Translations under genes and position numbers: made by a program | The notes under the pieces: generated by a model | What the model was told of the DNA's origin: nothing | What the model saw: the letters and a program-made list of their open reading frames with translations, nothing else | The model's database searches: none | Origin: Telopea speciosissima | Lineage: Eukaryota; Streptophyta; Magnoliopsida; Proteales; Proteaceae | Length of the DNA stretch: 64,000 nt | Reading direction: 5' to 3' | NCBI RefSeq assembly: GCF_018873765.1 | Contig: NC_057923.1 | Span: 60,258,593-60,322,592 of the forward strand | In this document: positions 22,432 through 34,100 of the stretch, one piece after another | Numbering within the stretch: position 1 is the stretch's first letter | Layout: every line of letters begins with the position of its first letter

Positions 22432-24941
22432 TTTTTTTTTCTTGTAAGAAGAATATTTATTAAAATGTGACAAGTACATGGCATTCGAGTTACAACAATC
22501 AAACAGCCATGGAGTGGAAATGGGCCAAGATGTCCTACATGTTAAGGACACAACCCTCCTAGTTAGGGAGTTAACCACGCTGTTATTCTCCCTGGGAATG
22601 TGATGGAAGGAACAAGACAGAAAGAAGGAAGTGAGATACTGGATATCTTTCATAATGTTAACAAGGGATATGTGATCTACTGCTTGCTACTGAGAAAGAT
22701 AGGATATCACTCCCTTGCTATCAGATTCCAGCATTAACTAATCAACTCCATCTTCAATGGCCTGCAGCATTGCTGACCGAATTGAAATAGCCTCTCCTTG
22801 TAGCACCGAGGTAAAGTGTTGGGGCTTATATACTACTGCAATTGGGTTGCCTTGAGAGTTTCGGATTACAAACCCAATACCTCCTTTTCCTTTGACCTGA
22901 GATACATCTGACTTAAGCTTGAACCAATGCTGGGGAGGGGTGGACCCTGGGGGGATCCTCTCTAACTCAGGCCTGCACCGAGAATCATATTGGGTCTGGG
23001 ATTGAGAGAGAGTTTGATTTTGCCGTGACACTTATAAACTCTCTGAAGTTGGATTCAGCTTTCTGAATGACTTGCAAAGGCGTCCAATTTTGTCCCCCCC
23101 AAATACCAGTTCATTTCGCGCCAGCCAAATATTCCAACAAATAAAAGATGCATGGCTAGAGACTTCCTTCCCTATAGCTTTACCAGATTTAATCAACTGG
23201 TCCCAAGAGTCTATCATTTGCGATAAATGTGAGACTGAAGATGGTGGAGTGTAAGACAGGCATGACCCAAACCACACTGCCTTAGCAAACGAACACTCCA
23301 ATAGAATGTGATCGATCGACTCCACTTGCTGACCACATCTTGGGCAGTGGGGATCTATAGGAATTTGCCGCCTTATGAGGCCTTCTGCTGTTGCTAGCCC
23401 TCCCGCGCAAGCACGCCACAAGAAATTTTTAATCTTGGGTAATGTCTGGCAGTTCCAAATGGTCTTCCACACAGTACTAGGAATGCTTCTATTGCTGCTA
23501 TGGGATGAAGAATCCACTTTGGTTTCCACCTTCTTGGCCTCTTCAAGATTCGACAGATGGTGGTACCCAGATTTAACAGAGTACACTCCATTCCCCGTTG
23601 CCCCCCACGTCAGGAAGTCTGGTTTGTCGAAAAGGCTCAGCTGGATATTCTTAATTGCCATTGCATCTTCTGGGTGAAATAAGGCATCAATCATTTCGGT
23701 TTTCCAGACCATGTTCTCTTTATCAATGAGTTCCTCCACATACATTCCAACATGCAACGAGAAGTGAGGATACTTTAGCTTGAAGTTAAAGGATGAAGGC
23801 AGCCATTGATCTTCCCATATCTTGACCTTAGATCCTGACCCAATTATCCAAAGCAACCTAGATTTGAGGACTTTCAATCCCTCTAGAATACTTCTCCAGG
23901 CCCACGATGGATTGGAGCCAACTTTTGCATGAAGGATGCCTGACAGAGGGTAATAGAGTTGCTTAAACAAAGTAGCCCAGTGAGAATTTGGTTCTTTCCA
24001 TAGCTTCCATGCCAATTTGCCAAGTAGCGCTAAGTTGTGTCGCTTAGGATCCCGAAAGCCCAACCCTCCAGTCTCCTTTGATTTGCACATCCTTTCCCAA
24101 GAAATCCAACTAATGTGATTCCCCTCTTTGTCTCCTCCCCAATAGAAGTGAGTGGCTGCTCTTTTGATTTTGTCATGGTGTGTTGAGGGTAACTTAAAGT
24201 GCGACCCCGCATAGTTATTCATGGGGAGAGCCACAGATTTAAGGAGTATTTCCTTACCTGCTGGGGATAGTAGTCTTTGCTTCCACCCTTGGATTTTTTT
24301 GGTTGTGCGGTCATTGATCTCCCTAAAGAGATTCAATTTTGCTGCTCCTAAATTGAGAGGGCAATCCAAGGTACTTTTTAGGAGCTGACCCATATGGGAT
24401 CTGCAAGATCCTCGAGAACCACCGTTGGAACTTTGGAATTGTATTGGGGGAGAAGGTGATTGATGACTTTTTGAGATTAATTCGTTGGCCACTGGCATTA
24501 CAATAGTTCTCCAAACATGCCTTCGGATTATGTATTTCCTGTACAGAAACTTCCGAGAATAGAATACTATCATTGGCAAAAAGCAAATGGGTGATTGGGG
24601 AAGATCGATTTCTCACCTTCATGCCTTTAATGAGGCCCTGTTGCTTCAGCTTGTGACAGAAGAGCACTCAGTGCTTGAGAACATAAAACAAAGATTGCTG
24701 GAGAGAGGGGGTCTCCCTGCCAAATGCCCCATGCCCCTGGAAGGATTGGAAGGATTGATCGTTCCTCGCTCAGGTCCATTGACCAACATATTGTAAGTGA
24801 CAGATGTGATGCAAGACATAACCAAGCTAACCCATCTTCTACAAAATCCAAATCGAAGGAGAACTGCTTCAATGAATGACCACTCCAAGCGATCATATGC
24901 CTTTTGCATATCAAGTTTCAGAGCAAGGAACCTTTTACCCC
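22432..24941 (-). mobile_element. 5'-truncated L1-type LINE with reverse transcriptase and RNase H remnants
   Basis: The element is bounded by a 17-bp direct repeat with one mismatch (CTTTCTTCTTGTTTATC at 22415-22431 and CTTTCTCCTTGTTTATC at 24942-24958). Its 3' end is the poly(T) at 22432 in plus orientation. On the minus strand the order is reverse transcriptase (ALKLDMQKAYDRLEW, then GDPLSPAIF, then HLLFANDSILF), thumb and linker, the zf-RVT region and an RNase H remnant (KGGIGFVIRNSQGNPIAVV). The 5' half (endonuclease) is missing because of truncation on insertion. Confidence 0.9.
23032..24579 (-). pseudogene. LINE reverse-transcriptase C-terminal part with zf-RVT domain
   Basis: This is the longest open stretch of the LINE, 515 codons. 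It includes INDRTTKKIQGWKQRLLSPA (RT thumb region), YWGGDKEGNHISWISWERMC, SGYHHL, then the zf-RVT block VWKTIWNCQTLPKIKNFLWR followed by CPRCGQQVESIDHILLECSF. Frameshifts separate it from the RT core at 24646-25000 and from the RNase H part at 22738-23031, so no full protein can be made. The RT active site reads FAND where FADD is usual, which would remove one metal-binding Asp. Confidence 0.88.
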
Positions 24942-25354
24942 CTTTCTCCTTGTTTATCTGCTGAGAATTTGTTCGATCATGATTATTAGACTGGGTTTCC
25001 TTTAACCCACGGTGAAGAGAGAACCATAGAAAGCAGGAGTTGATGATAACATGCACTATTTTCCTAGATTTCAATCACCGATGAGTAGATTCTCTCTTTC
25101 TCTTGGAAAACTTTTTCTTAGTTTATTTGTTGACAATCTGTTCAATCATAGCTGTGCTGCCTTTCTGTCCGGCTTTTCATTTCTGCTCTCTCTCCGTATG
25201 CTGATCCTCTCACGTTCTTATTTATTTTGTCATGATCTTTCGAATTATTTTTGATATACTTCGTGCCCCAAAATTTAGGGTCACTATAATACTTTAATAC
25301 ATCATGATATAATTTTTTTAATTTATTTTTATCAATGATATGCTATAATTACAA

Positions 25355-25505
25355 TATGGAGAAATGTTCTCTTGGAGGAAGTTTACCTCGTGCTCAGACG
25401 CATGAGGGGCAAAATGATCACCTTGCCCCCATGAAAGGCGGTAATGGTCAATTGATGCTACCGTGTGCACTTCCTTTGGCTTTGCACGCACAGATACCTA
25501 GTTCC
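25355..25505. mobile_element. Diverged member of the GTTCTCTGTGCC foldback family
   Basis: It starts with gagaaatgttctc and ends with cacagaactc, with an inner ggggcaaaatgatcacc. It resembles the better-preserved members at 48716-48854, 34937-35102 and 32545-32690. The TSD is not visible. Confidence 0.4.
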
Positions 25506-26329
25506 CCACAGAACTCTTGCCCTTACGATAAATTATAAAAAATCTTAACAATTGGGACTTTGAAGGGTATTTCTAACCCTAACCTAGCCTATGATTTTTT
25601 AGGTTACTTTTGTCCTTTGATATATTCCAATAACTAGAATGTCTTCAGTAAGGGCTACTAATTGAAATAGGGTATCTATTATGGGTTCTACGAAAATATA
25701 AAAAGGGAAATAGTTTTTTGTTAGAGACTCTCATGTGTGTATCTCTCTCCTCCTAAAAACAAGAGGGTAGAGATCTCTTTTCATATGGGGAGGAGAGAGA
25801 TAGAATCATGGGACTGCTAGTGTTACCCACACTCCCGGACAGATTCTTTTTCCCACAAAAAAAAATGAGGTAGTGGTTTTTCTGAAAGGTTTTAAATAAG
25901 CAAGCAACCTCATTTGATGTCAATGACAATTCGAAACTAGGAATATAGACAGAGATTGAGATTAATTTTTCTATGAAAGTTCACAGTATAGTGAATAGTT
26001 GCACCAGTGTTGGCTTATTAGAAAGAGAAATGGAGAGAAATTCTTTGAAATTGAGTATAGACTGTCTAATTTGATTAAGAAGCAACATGATATAAGTAGA
26101 TAAAAGTGTTAGGTAACTCAAAATCACAGTGATTTATAGCTTTGAGGGGATCTTGATTAGGATTACATTTATACAATTATTATTTTCATTTTGGTTTTTG
26201 ATAATTTCACTCGGACGAACTTTTTGTTTTTTATTTTTTATTCTCAAACTAAAACAATATGGCTCATGATTCATGATATATTTCATTTGAATCTGTACTA
26301 CAAAAGAAAATTTTTAAGGATGTTATTTT

Positions 26330-26385
26330 ATGGGATTCAACTCAGCCTTATTCCAAATAAATGGGATCGGCTATATGATTCCTTT
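26330..26385 (-). repeat. Inverted copy of the SINE/RTE-type 3' tail
   Basis: The stretch caactcagccttattcc with aaataaatgggatcggct is the complement of the tail at 4276-4342. It probably continues to about 26770 as a degraded non-LTR element, since 26690-26740 resembles other such remnants. Confidence 0.5.
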
Positions 26386-27076
26386 TTTCTCCATTCACCT
26401 CCATTCAAAACCATACTTGTTATTAATCCTAAGTTATGCATGTTTTTCTTCATTTTTCTTATAGTCATTTAGTCAAACTTTTGGCTCTGTTAATTCCTTC
26501 AATATGAATCAAATCACTTTTCCGTACTTGAGTATTCAAAGGCCTTTGTAACACATGTTCACGCCACAACAAATGACTTTTCTCATGATGTATTATATAT
26601 ATATTTTTTTTGATGAGCATGATGTATAATATATTGGAACTACTCTTAAATTAACTCTAATTTGTTAACTCATAATTTCATATTTTTTAGTTTTACCATC
26701 CATCCATCTCAACATCCTCATTTTAAACTATGCTAAATTTGAAATGTTCCACTCATTTCTAGATATGTAAACAGATCGAAAATGAATCAGATATAGCAGT
26801 ATCCACATTCCCATCCGATTAGCTTTGGAAAGGATTTAGATAGTTTCCAGATAACGATTTTTCAAATATAGGTTTTCCCTAAACGAATACGAACATGAAT
26901 CAAATATAAATTTTTGACTACTCCATTACATCCTTAGCCATCTCCGTTGAACAAAAAACTGAATAAAACGAAAACTCCACTAGGGTTGATGTTGAAAACC
27001 AAAGTCACCATCCACTAGGGTTGATATTAGAGCGTCCTATTTAAAATTACATAGATAACCACATGGATTTCTAAAA

Positions 27077-27444
27077 GGGTAAATTATATGTCACCCCCTG
27101 ATTTTCAAATGAAACTCAAATCACTCCCTAGTTTTTGAAAAAACTCAAATCCCCCCCCCCCTCTACAGTAACAGTGTTAGTCTGCTGTTAGTTATTGATG
27201 TGAAAGGACCATTTTACCCTTGTATTAAAATATTAAAATTAAATTTACAATACACTGCTAAAGGGTAGTTTAGGGGTTTAAATTACTTTAACTAGGTGAC
27301 ATCATCATTTAACGACATAAAACTAACATTAGGGACTAATTTGTCATATTGAGGTCTAAACCAGGGATGATTTAAGTTTTTTTAACAAACCAAAGAGTGA
27401 TCTAAGTTTCGTTTAAAAATCAGGAGGTGAGGTGTAATTTAACC
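27077..27444. mobile_element. Mutator-like MITE with perfect 9-bp TSD
   Basis: The element begins GGGTAAATTATATGTCACCC and the reverse complement of its right end is GGTTAAATTACACCTCACC. It is flanked by the identical 9-mer TTTCTAAAA (27068-27076 and 27445-27453). Sub-terminal text (ctgattttcaa, agtaacagtgttagt) matches the larger element at 5770-7740, so the two belong to one group. Confidence 0.85.
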
Positions 27445-27708
27445 TTTCTAAAATATTCGATTTTTGAAATCCAAATTCTCATTGTTTCATCAATCCAACA
27501 TTGCGATTGCCAAAATTAACCCAATTCGTTTTCTAACAACCGATGAATCACAAGACCATGAGACAAAGTAAAGCTGTTATTGCAACGTGTGGGATTGCAA
27601 TTCCTCTGCTTCAGACACGGATCTGGGCTCTATGTATTATAGCTGCTTAGCTTAGCTTAGCTAGAACCTTCCTTCCCTTCTCTCTATTAATACAGAGTTA
27701 CAGTCCGC

Positions 27709-27787
27709 TGCATGCGAACCAATGGCCACGTAAACGCATTCAGCAGACAGGTGGGTTCCTGTCATAGCCCACTTTCTCTTATAAATA
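27709..27787 (+). promoter_or_regulatory. Seed/ABA-type promoter of the dehydrogenase gene (RY motif, ACGT element, TATA box)
   Basis: The stretch contains the RY-type motif TGCATG (27709-27714), CCACGTAA with an ACGT core (27726-27733) and TATAAATA (27780-27787). RY and ABRE-like elements together are typical of late seed and ABA-responsive genes, which fits the known expression of this dehydrogenase family. The sites are seen; their use is inferred. Confidence 0.5.
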
Positions 27788-27827
27788 AACCGATGATCGA
27801 TGATCCACTACCATTAGAGTAGCCTTG

Positions 27828-28970
27828 ATGCTTTGCTGTTCGGTTTCTGTTTTCAAACTTAATCTTATAAGGCAGTTCAGTTGCTCGACATATTCCTTGC
27901 CAAAACGATTTCCCATCACCGGCGACTCTTCGAAATCCAACAAATTTTTAATTTTTGGAAGAATGGCGTCCGGTGGCCAGAAGTTCCCACCTCAGAAGCA
28001 AGAAAGGCAACCAGGCAAAGAACATGTCATGGACCCCAACCCCCAGGCTACCAGCCATGAATACAAGCCTGCCAATAAGCTCCTCGTAATGAATTAATCA
28101 ATCAATCAATCAATCTATCTATGCTTTCATGTTGATGTTTGATCAATTTATCTTTTTTGGGAATTTAATGGAAATCTGATCTCTCTTAGTTATTTCTTCA
28201 TACATTTGCAGGGCAAGGTGGCGTTGGTGACGGGTGGGGATTCAGGGATAGGAAGGGCAGTGTGCCACTGCTTCTCACTGGAAGGTGCGACTGTGGCTTT
28301 CACATACGTGAAAGGTCAAGAGGACAAGGATACCCAAGACACCCTGCAAATGATCAAACAAGCCAAGACCCAAGAAGCCAAAGACCCCATGGCCATCCCC
28401 ACCGACCTCGGATTCGACGAGAATTGCAAGCGCGTTGTTGAAGAAGTGATCAAGGCTTATGGAAGGATCGACATCTTGGTCAACAACGCTGCAGAACAGT
28501 ACAAGGCAGAGTCGGTGGAGGATATAAACGAAGAGAGATTGGAGAGGGTGTTTAGGACAAACATCTTCTCTTACTTTTTCATGGTCAGGCATTCTCTCAA
28601 ACACATGAAGGAAGGTAGCTGCATCATCTGTACCACTTCCGTGAATGCTTACAAAGGAAACGCTAAGCTGCTGGATTATACAGCGACCAAGGGCGCAAAC
28701 GTGGCCTTCATAAGGGGTTTGGCTCTGCATCTGGCGAGCAAGAGAATCCGTGTGAATGGAGTGGCTCCTGGACCTATCTGGACGCCTTTGATACCAGCTT
28801 CGTTCAGTGAGGAGGAGTGTACTAAGTTTGGATCGGAGACACCGTTGGGGAGGGCTGGGCAGCCACATGAGGTGGCGCCGTCCTTCGTATTCCTTGCTTC
28901 TAATGCGGATTCGTCTTACATCACGGGTCAGGTCCTCCATCCCAACGGTGGGATGATTGTCAATGCTTGA
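27828..28970 (+). CDS. Glucose/ribitol dehydrogenase-type SDR (NADPH-dependent aldehyde reductase), probably plastid-targeted
   Basis: Two exons (27828-28085 and 28212-28970, intron 126 bp) give 338 residues. The first about 45 residues are rich in Ser, Lys and Arg with few acidic residues, like a transit peptide; an inner Met (MASGGQ, ATG 27963) is an alternative start. Then follow the typical PPQKQERQPGKEHVMDPNPQ block, TGGDSGIG for cofactor binding (residues 93-100), NNAAEQ (177-182), Ser229 in TTSVNAYKG, and the catalytic Tyr242 and Lys246 in YTATK. PGPIWTPLIP and GRAGQPHEVA are also conserved. The family includes Arabidopsis At1g54870 (chloroplast aldehyde reductase) and the seed glucose and ribitol dehydrogenase homologues; proposed roles are detoxification of reactive carbonyls and desiccation response. 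The gene is intact and converges on TT8. Confidence 0.93.
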
Positions 28971-29832
28971 TGATGAGGATGATCATGATCAGGATTTTGT
29001 ATTTTGGGGTTGTTTTTTGGAGTCTATAATTTTCCTTGTGAATGTTTAAAAAAAAAAGGAGTATTGAAGATCATGTGATAATAGTAAGAAGTAACAACTC
29101 TTATTCTTGTTCATTGTCATCAACGAGCCTTCAGTACTAGTGGAGTTTTGGCTTCAGGTGTTTGCAACTGTTAACTCTTTGGTGTTCTTTTCATGTTTCT
29201 CTGTAGAACTTCAGATACCATTGTTATGGGGATCATAACAAGGCGGTCATTGCGCGTCTCATTGTGTCTCAGTATTGTCTCAGTATTACGGTCTTACAAC
29301 TGGACAATAGAGGAGGATCTACACCCTTGTTAAGAAGGTAGTGACCACGAATTGACTTAATTAATGGTGTGTCCTCTGGAGGGATCTGTAAGTTTTTTGG
29401 CAGTATTCTTGACTGAGCGACACATGGAGAGTTCTCTGCGGTGAGTTTGGGGCCACGTGTATGACAGCCAAAATTATGCGTTAGTATCTTGAGGGCAGGA
29501 TTTTCACCTTTCAAGGGGTGGGTGGTTATTTTGCCCCCATGGTGTCTAAGTCGTGGCCTGCAGCATTTTCATAATATATGGGAGAAAAAATGGTATTTGA
29601 TCGTGTGTAAGTAGACATAAGGTTGTGTGAAATGATCCTATTTTGTCATGGTAAGCAGAAATATCTCTAAGGGTATGGTGGTAATTTGATATGATCTTAT
29701 GTCAGTGTAGGGGCTGTACATTGCACACGACCAAGATAACAGATAGCGTCCTCTAGAGAATAAAATTACAGTCAATTTATAGCGAAAAATTTTATTGAAA
29801 TAATCGTATAACTTTAAAAAAGAATTTTGGGC

Positions 29833-29860
29833 CTTTATCAAAAAAAAAAAAAAAAAAAAA
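29833..29860 (+). mobile_element. Ultra-short retroposon remnant: TTTATC plus poly(A), with TSD
   Basis: The sequence AAGAATTTTGGGCC occurs at 29819-29832 and again at 29861-29874, separated only by TTTATC and about 22 A residues. This is the signature of a LINE-type insertion truncated to almost nothing but its tail. The TSD edge is ambiguous within the A run. Confidence 0.65.
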
Positions 29861-30294
29861 AAGAATTTTGGGCCACGTATAGACCCGTCAGTTCATCAAG
29901 GCCTTGCCAATAACAAGATAACAAGCACGATGGATCGATTTTTCTAGGGCCTCGAAGCTTATGATTTCTCGAACTCTGTATGACAACGTTTCTGTTTTAA
30001 AATACTGTTTCTGATCCGAAAATAGTTTTTTGTGTTTTTGTGACTTTAGAGTTATTCTATTAACAATTGTTGTACGATAAAAACTGGGCCACTAAGAAAA
30101 AAAAAAATATATAAAGATTTATATATTAAATAAATAAAATCTTCCGATATCTTTGACATCCTGATGGCTTCATCTTACATTGATGAAAATGTTTTTGTTT
30201 TTTTTTTCTTTTGGAAATAATTAACTAATTCAGAAAGATGGAGTAAAATTTATATTAACTAATGAATAAAGATCTTATGTATGATTATATACGT

Positions 30295-30505
30295 ATACGA
30301 TCATATCTTCAACCGTTGGATGGGGAAGAGAGGGGGATGTGTAATGGCACTTCTACCCCATCTCCATCCAACAAATGAAGGCATGAATATATGTACACGT
30401 CTATGTCTTCAACCGTTGAATAGGAGGAGAGGGGGATGTGTAATGATACTTCTACTGCTATCTCCAACCAACAATTGAAGGCATGAGTGTGTACATACAT
30501 GGCTG
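30295..30505 (+). repeat. Two-copy tandem duplication, unit about 107 bp
   Basis: Both copies contain tcttcaaccgttgga or its variant, gagagggggatgtgtaatg, acttctac and aattgaaggcatga or its variant. The copies differ at many positions. They are non-coding. Confidence 0.75.
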
Positions 30506-31127
30506 TCCATAAAAATGGATCCTTAAATAGTTATTTATGCCTTCTTACCAAAAAAAATTAAAAATTATTTATACCTTTTTATATGAGAGTATGATTGTAT
30601 TATATAATTGTATGTGGTATCTTTCTATGAAATCGTTTAACAACCATATAACTGTTTAATAAATGGTTCAATTTGATTTGGTTTGGTTTCATTATATGAT
30701 ACCAAGCCTATTTCTCATTGTACAATCTAGTCTAGATGTATAAAATGGGATAGCGTTCACTGAAAAACATTGTGGCCCTTGCACCAACACGAAGGCCAAT
30801 GAGAGAATGCGTAAAAACATCAACATGGATGGAATTTTCACCTTTCATGGATGGTGGGATGGTCATTTCACGTCCCTGTGGTTAAGCTTAGGGGTCACAC
30901 AACCAAACAATTTCTATTTTTGGGCTCATAATTGTTTTTTGAAATTATTTCCAAGAAATAAACAGATAATAGCAACAGAAGCCTCGAGTTTACATATACC
31001 TCACAAGGACAAATTAGTATATTATTACACAGAAATCAGCCATTAGTAATAAGTGGACGACCACTTTCCGTTAAAAAAATGGTCGATTTTTCTCTACAAA
31101 TTTTTTTTAAAGAAAAAAATAAAATCA

Positions 31128-34100
31128 CTAATCGATGCTGCTTGTTCTACTTTGGGCTATGATTTGGTGTATGGTCCTTTTGACTTCCACAATACTCGGT
31201 TTTCTTCCACTGCTGTGATCCTTCACCTGAGTAAAGCAAGTAAAGAAACAAGCGCCGTTGATTATCAAAAATACCAATCAGACCATTAACATCAACCGCT
31301 TATCAAGGATTAACGATCATGATTTCCTGGACAATGATCATCAGATGATCTTGTCCATTAAGTTATGACCGTATAAAGTGAATCTAACGTAATTAAAGAA
31401 TGGATGGTCAGGATTCATAGTTCATACCTTAGCCCGTAACTCGGCATTGAAGATGCCATTAGTTGAGGAGGATTGAACGGCCGTGATCTCAAACCGCAGC
31501 TCCCGAAGTATCTGCATGATATCGAGTAGTAAACCTTCCCTGTACGTGCACTGAAGTTCCAACAGTGCATCAGCCTCGATGATGGACACCTGTACGGTGG
31601 TGCCAACTATGGGCACGGGGTCCACCACTTTCGTCTTCGTACCTCCCGCGGTTTCCACGATTCTCAGTTTCTTCTTATCGGATACGGGCAACCCACGGGT
31701 CCGATCCTGCACCGCCGTAACACCACTGCTCCCAGGTCCACTTCGCTGTTGCTGATCCTTGGATCCACCACTCTTCTGAGGGTCCCCACCCCTGGAAGAC
31801 CGTTGATCAACCTCCATCTGACGGTTACGAGACTCAAGATCCTGGATCCTACGGCGCAGCTGCTTGACGTACTCAATGGTGTCGCCTAGTATGGAAGCCT
31901 TGTCCATCTTGGTGACGAAGGGGACAAGGGAGCGTAGAATGATGAAACGCTCGTTGAGCTTCTCACGGCGGCGGCGTTCGGCGAGGACATGGTTGGCGCT
32001 GAGCTCGTCTTGGGGTGTCCCTTTACGGAAGCGTGTCGCCGTGTCGGCATCTCGGGAAGATTTCGGGGAGTTTTCGTCTCGGTATTTGATGTGGAGGAAG
32101 GGTACACTGAAGAGAATGTATTTGAGGAGCCATTGTGAGGTGCCTTCCAAAGGAAGGTGAAGCAGGTGATCGTTGCGGCTGTTCCACTTGGAGAAGGCTG
32201 ACTGCTGTGAGTATCCGAATGCCATGTAAGATTCGGACCACCGGGTCGGGTTCTGTTGTAGTATGGTGGATACTGTTTGGGAGTAGTGAGTGTCCTCTTG
32301 CGTCAATTCTTCCATTTGAGGGGTCACTACACAAATAAAAAGCAACATATATATGAAGTTAATAACCACAACAGTACCTTACCAGCCAAAAATTGCAATT
32401 CTTATATCAATTATCCCTCTTTCATCTTTGATCATATGAGTCTTGCATTTTCGCAATGTGGGGCCTTCTACTGGACGATATGGGCCCTATACTAACTCAA
32501 TGTCAAGTTCAGAACACCTCCTCTTGGATGGAGGAATCTGACATGTTTTTTGTGCCGGGGGCATAGACTACGCCCAGATACCTGGAGGGGGCCACAATAA
32601 TCAACCACCCTGCCCTTTAGTGGCAAAGTCATGTGTCTGGGCATAACCTGGGCCGACACAGAGAACATGAACCCTAATAATATATATCCTTTTAATTACA
32701 TAAAGACCCCTCTAAACACTCTTAGTAACAATATGAAGTGCCATTTATGATTTTTGAAAAGGACATATCATCACGAAACCATGGTCAAGGAAACCTTCTC
32801 CCTAAAATAGAAAGAGTGTCATAGAAAGTCAAGACTTGCGACATTTCATGTCACATTTATTCGGTTAACGTAACGTAGCCGTTGTTAGATCCAAAGCACC
32901 GCCGTTTAAGTTAAAATCCCTTTGATTTACGCACTTAAACCTATAGGTTAGTGGCGGCTCATTAATTTTAGGGGTTAAACGCGATGTACATGCACCACGT
33001 GTTAAGATTCATTTATGATAATTGTTTATTTCTTTACGAAAGTCAAATTAATAGGAGTAATGTTGATAATAAAAAAGGACTATTGAAATTAATGAATAAT
33101 TAATACGTTAACTAATAATCTTATAAAAAATTGGATTTTTTCAGACAAGATAAGATTTTTTTAAGGGTAGATAGGGAGTAGTAAACTATAAATCCCAACG
33201 TTTTTCTGTTTTTTCGTCAACGAACGCACAGTTACTGTTCTTAAATTGCCTGTTCTGGCTTTTTGTTGATTTGGTGAAAAGCTATGGGAGGAGTAGGTTT
33301 GAATATTTGATGCAACGGATCTCTTTGCGGGACCCACAAGTTGACGTGTGTAAGCAGAAACATTCGACAAAGAGACAAAGGTAAAACGATTGCGGAGTGG
33401 TTCACCCGATTTTTGTCTATGAGGAAAAAACATGGCATGCTTTGTAATAATACCTATCAAATTTATGTATTGTCATAAATACCCTTAAGCTAAATGATCT
33501 CACCTGATGAGGTAAAAAGATTGGTACATTGCCCTTGTTCAGATTCCTTTATACTCTTCCTCCCTCACTTAATAAATAGTGGGATCTATACTAATATTTT
33601 TTCCTCCTATTTTGATCATGTGGACCAACATGGATGATATTATTTTGAAACCCATCATTGCTTGTGGTGTGCAGATTCATTTTAACAACGTCTGTGTAAG
33701 AGACTCTCTTCCCCCACCAATAGTAGGGATTCATTTTCCCACTCATGGATTTAAGTATTGGGATCATGTAAGAAGAACTTGATCGAAACCTATTGAAACC
33801 ACCGAGTCAACGCGATTTCAAAGGTTTTCAAGACAAGTTGAAGGGTGATTTTAAAAAATTCAGGGTTTTGACCAGAACTCGATGGTTTCAACATGTTTTG
33901 ACCATATTTTGGTAGTTTCGACCTGAATATTTATATAAGTGTCACTTATCCCCCTATCGAAACTTGAGAAAACCTGGCTGGAAACTAGGACAGACATTTA
34001 TATATGCCAGAATCTAAGCCAGACACTTATTTATGCCTAAAATCATTCAAGTAAATGTTTTTATATTGGTATTTCATTTTCTTAAGATATTATTCATAGA

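Larger units (their letters stand above)
24959..27067. other. Intergenic stretch with miniature-element remnants
   Basis: No host gene is seen. It contains a degraded foldback element at 25355-25505 and a retroelement tail at 26330-26385. A sequence at 26765-26940 (gtaaacagatcgaaaatg and later aaacgaatacg) resembles other short elements in the window that begin with gtaaac.gat. The rest is AT-rich and unassigned. Confidence 0.4.
28971..31127. other. Region between the convergent dehydrogenase and TT8-type genes
   Basis: It holds the dehydrogenase 3' UTR (to about 29080), a tiny poly(A) insertion at 29833-29860, a tandem duplication at 30295-30505 and a foldback-like sequence near 30770-30900. 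No gene is seen. Confidence 0.5.

Noticed and set aside
28275-28940. Long minus-strand ORF (221 codons) opposite the dehydrogenase exon
   Set aside because: It is an antisense shadow of a well-supported coding exon and shows no domain.
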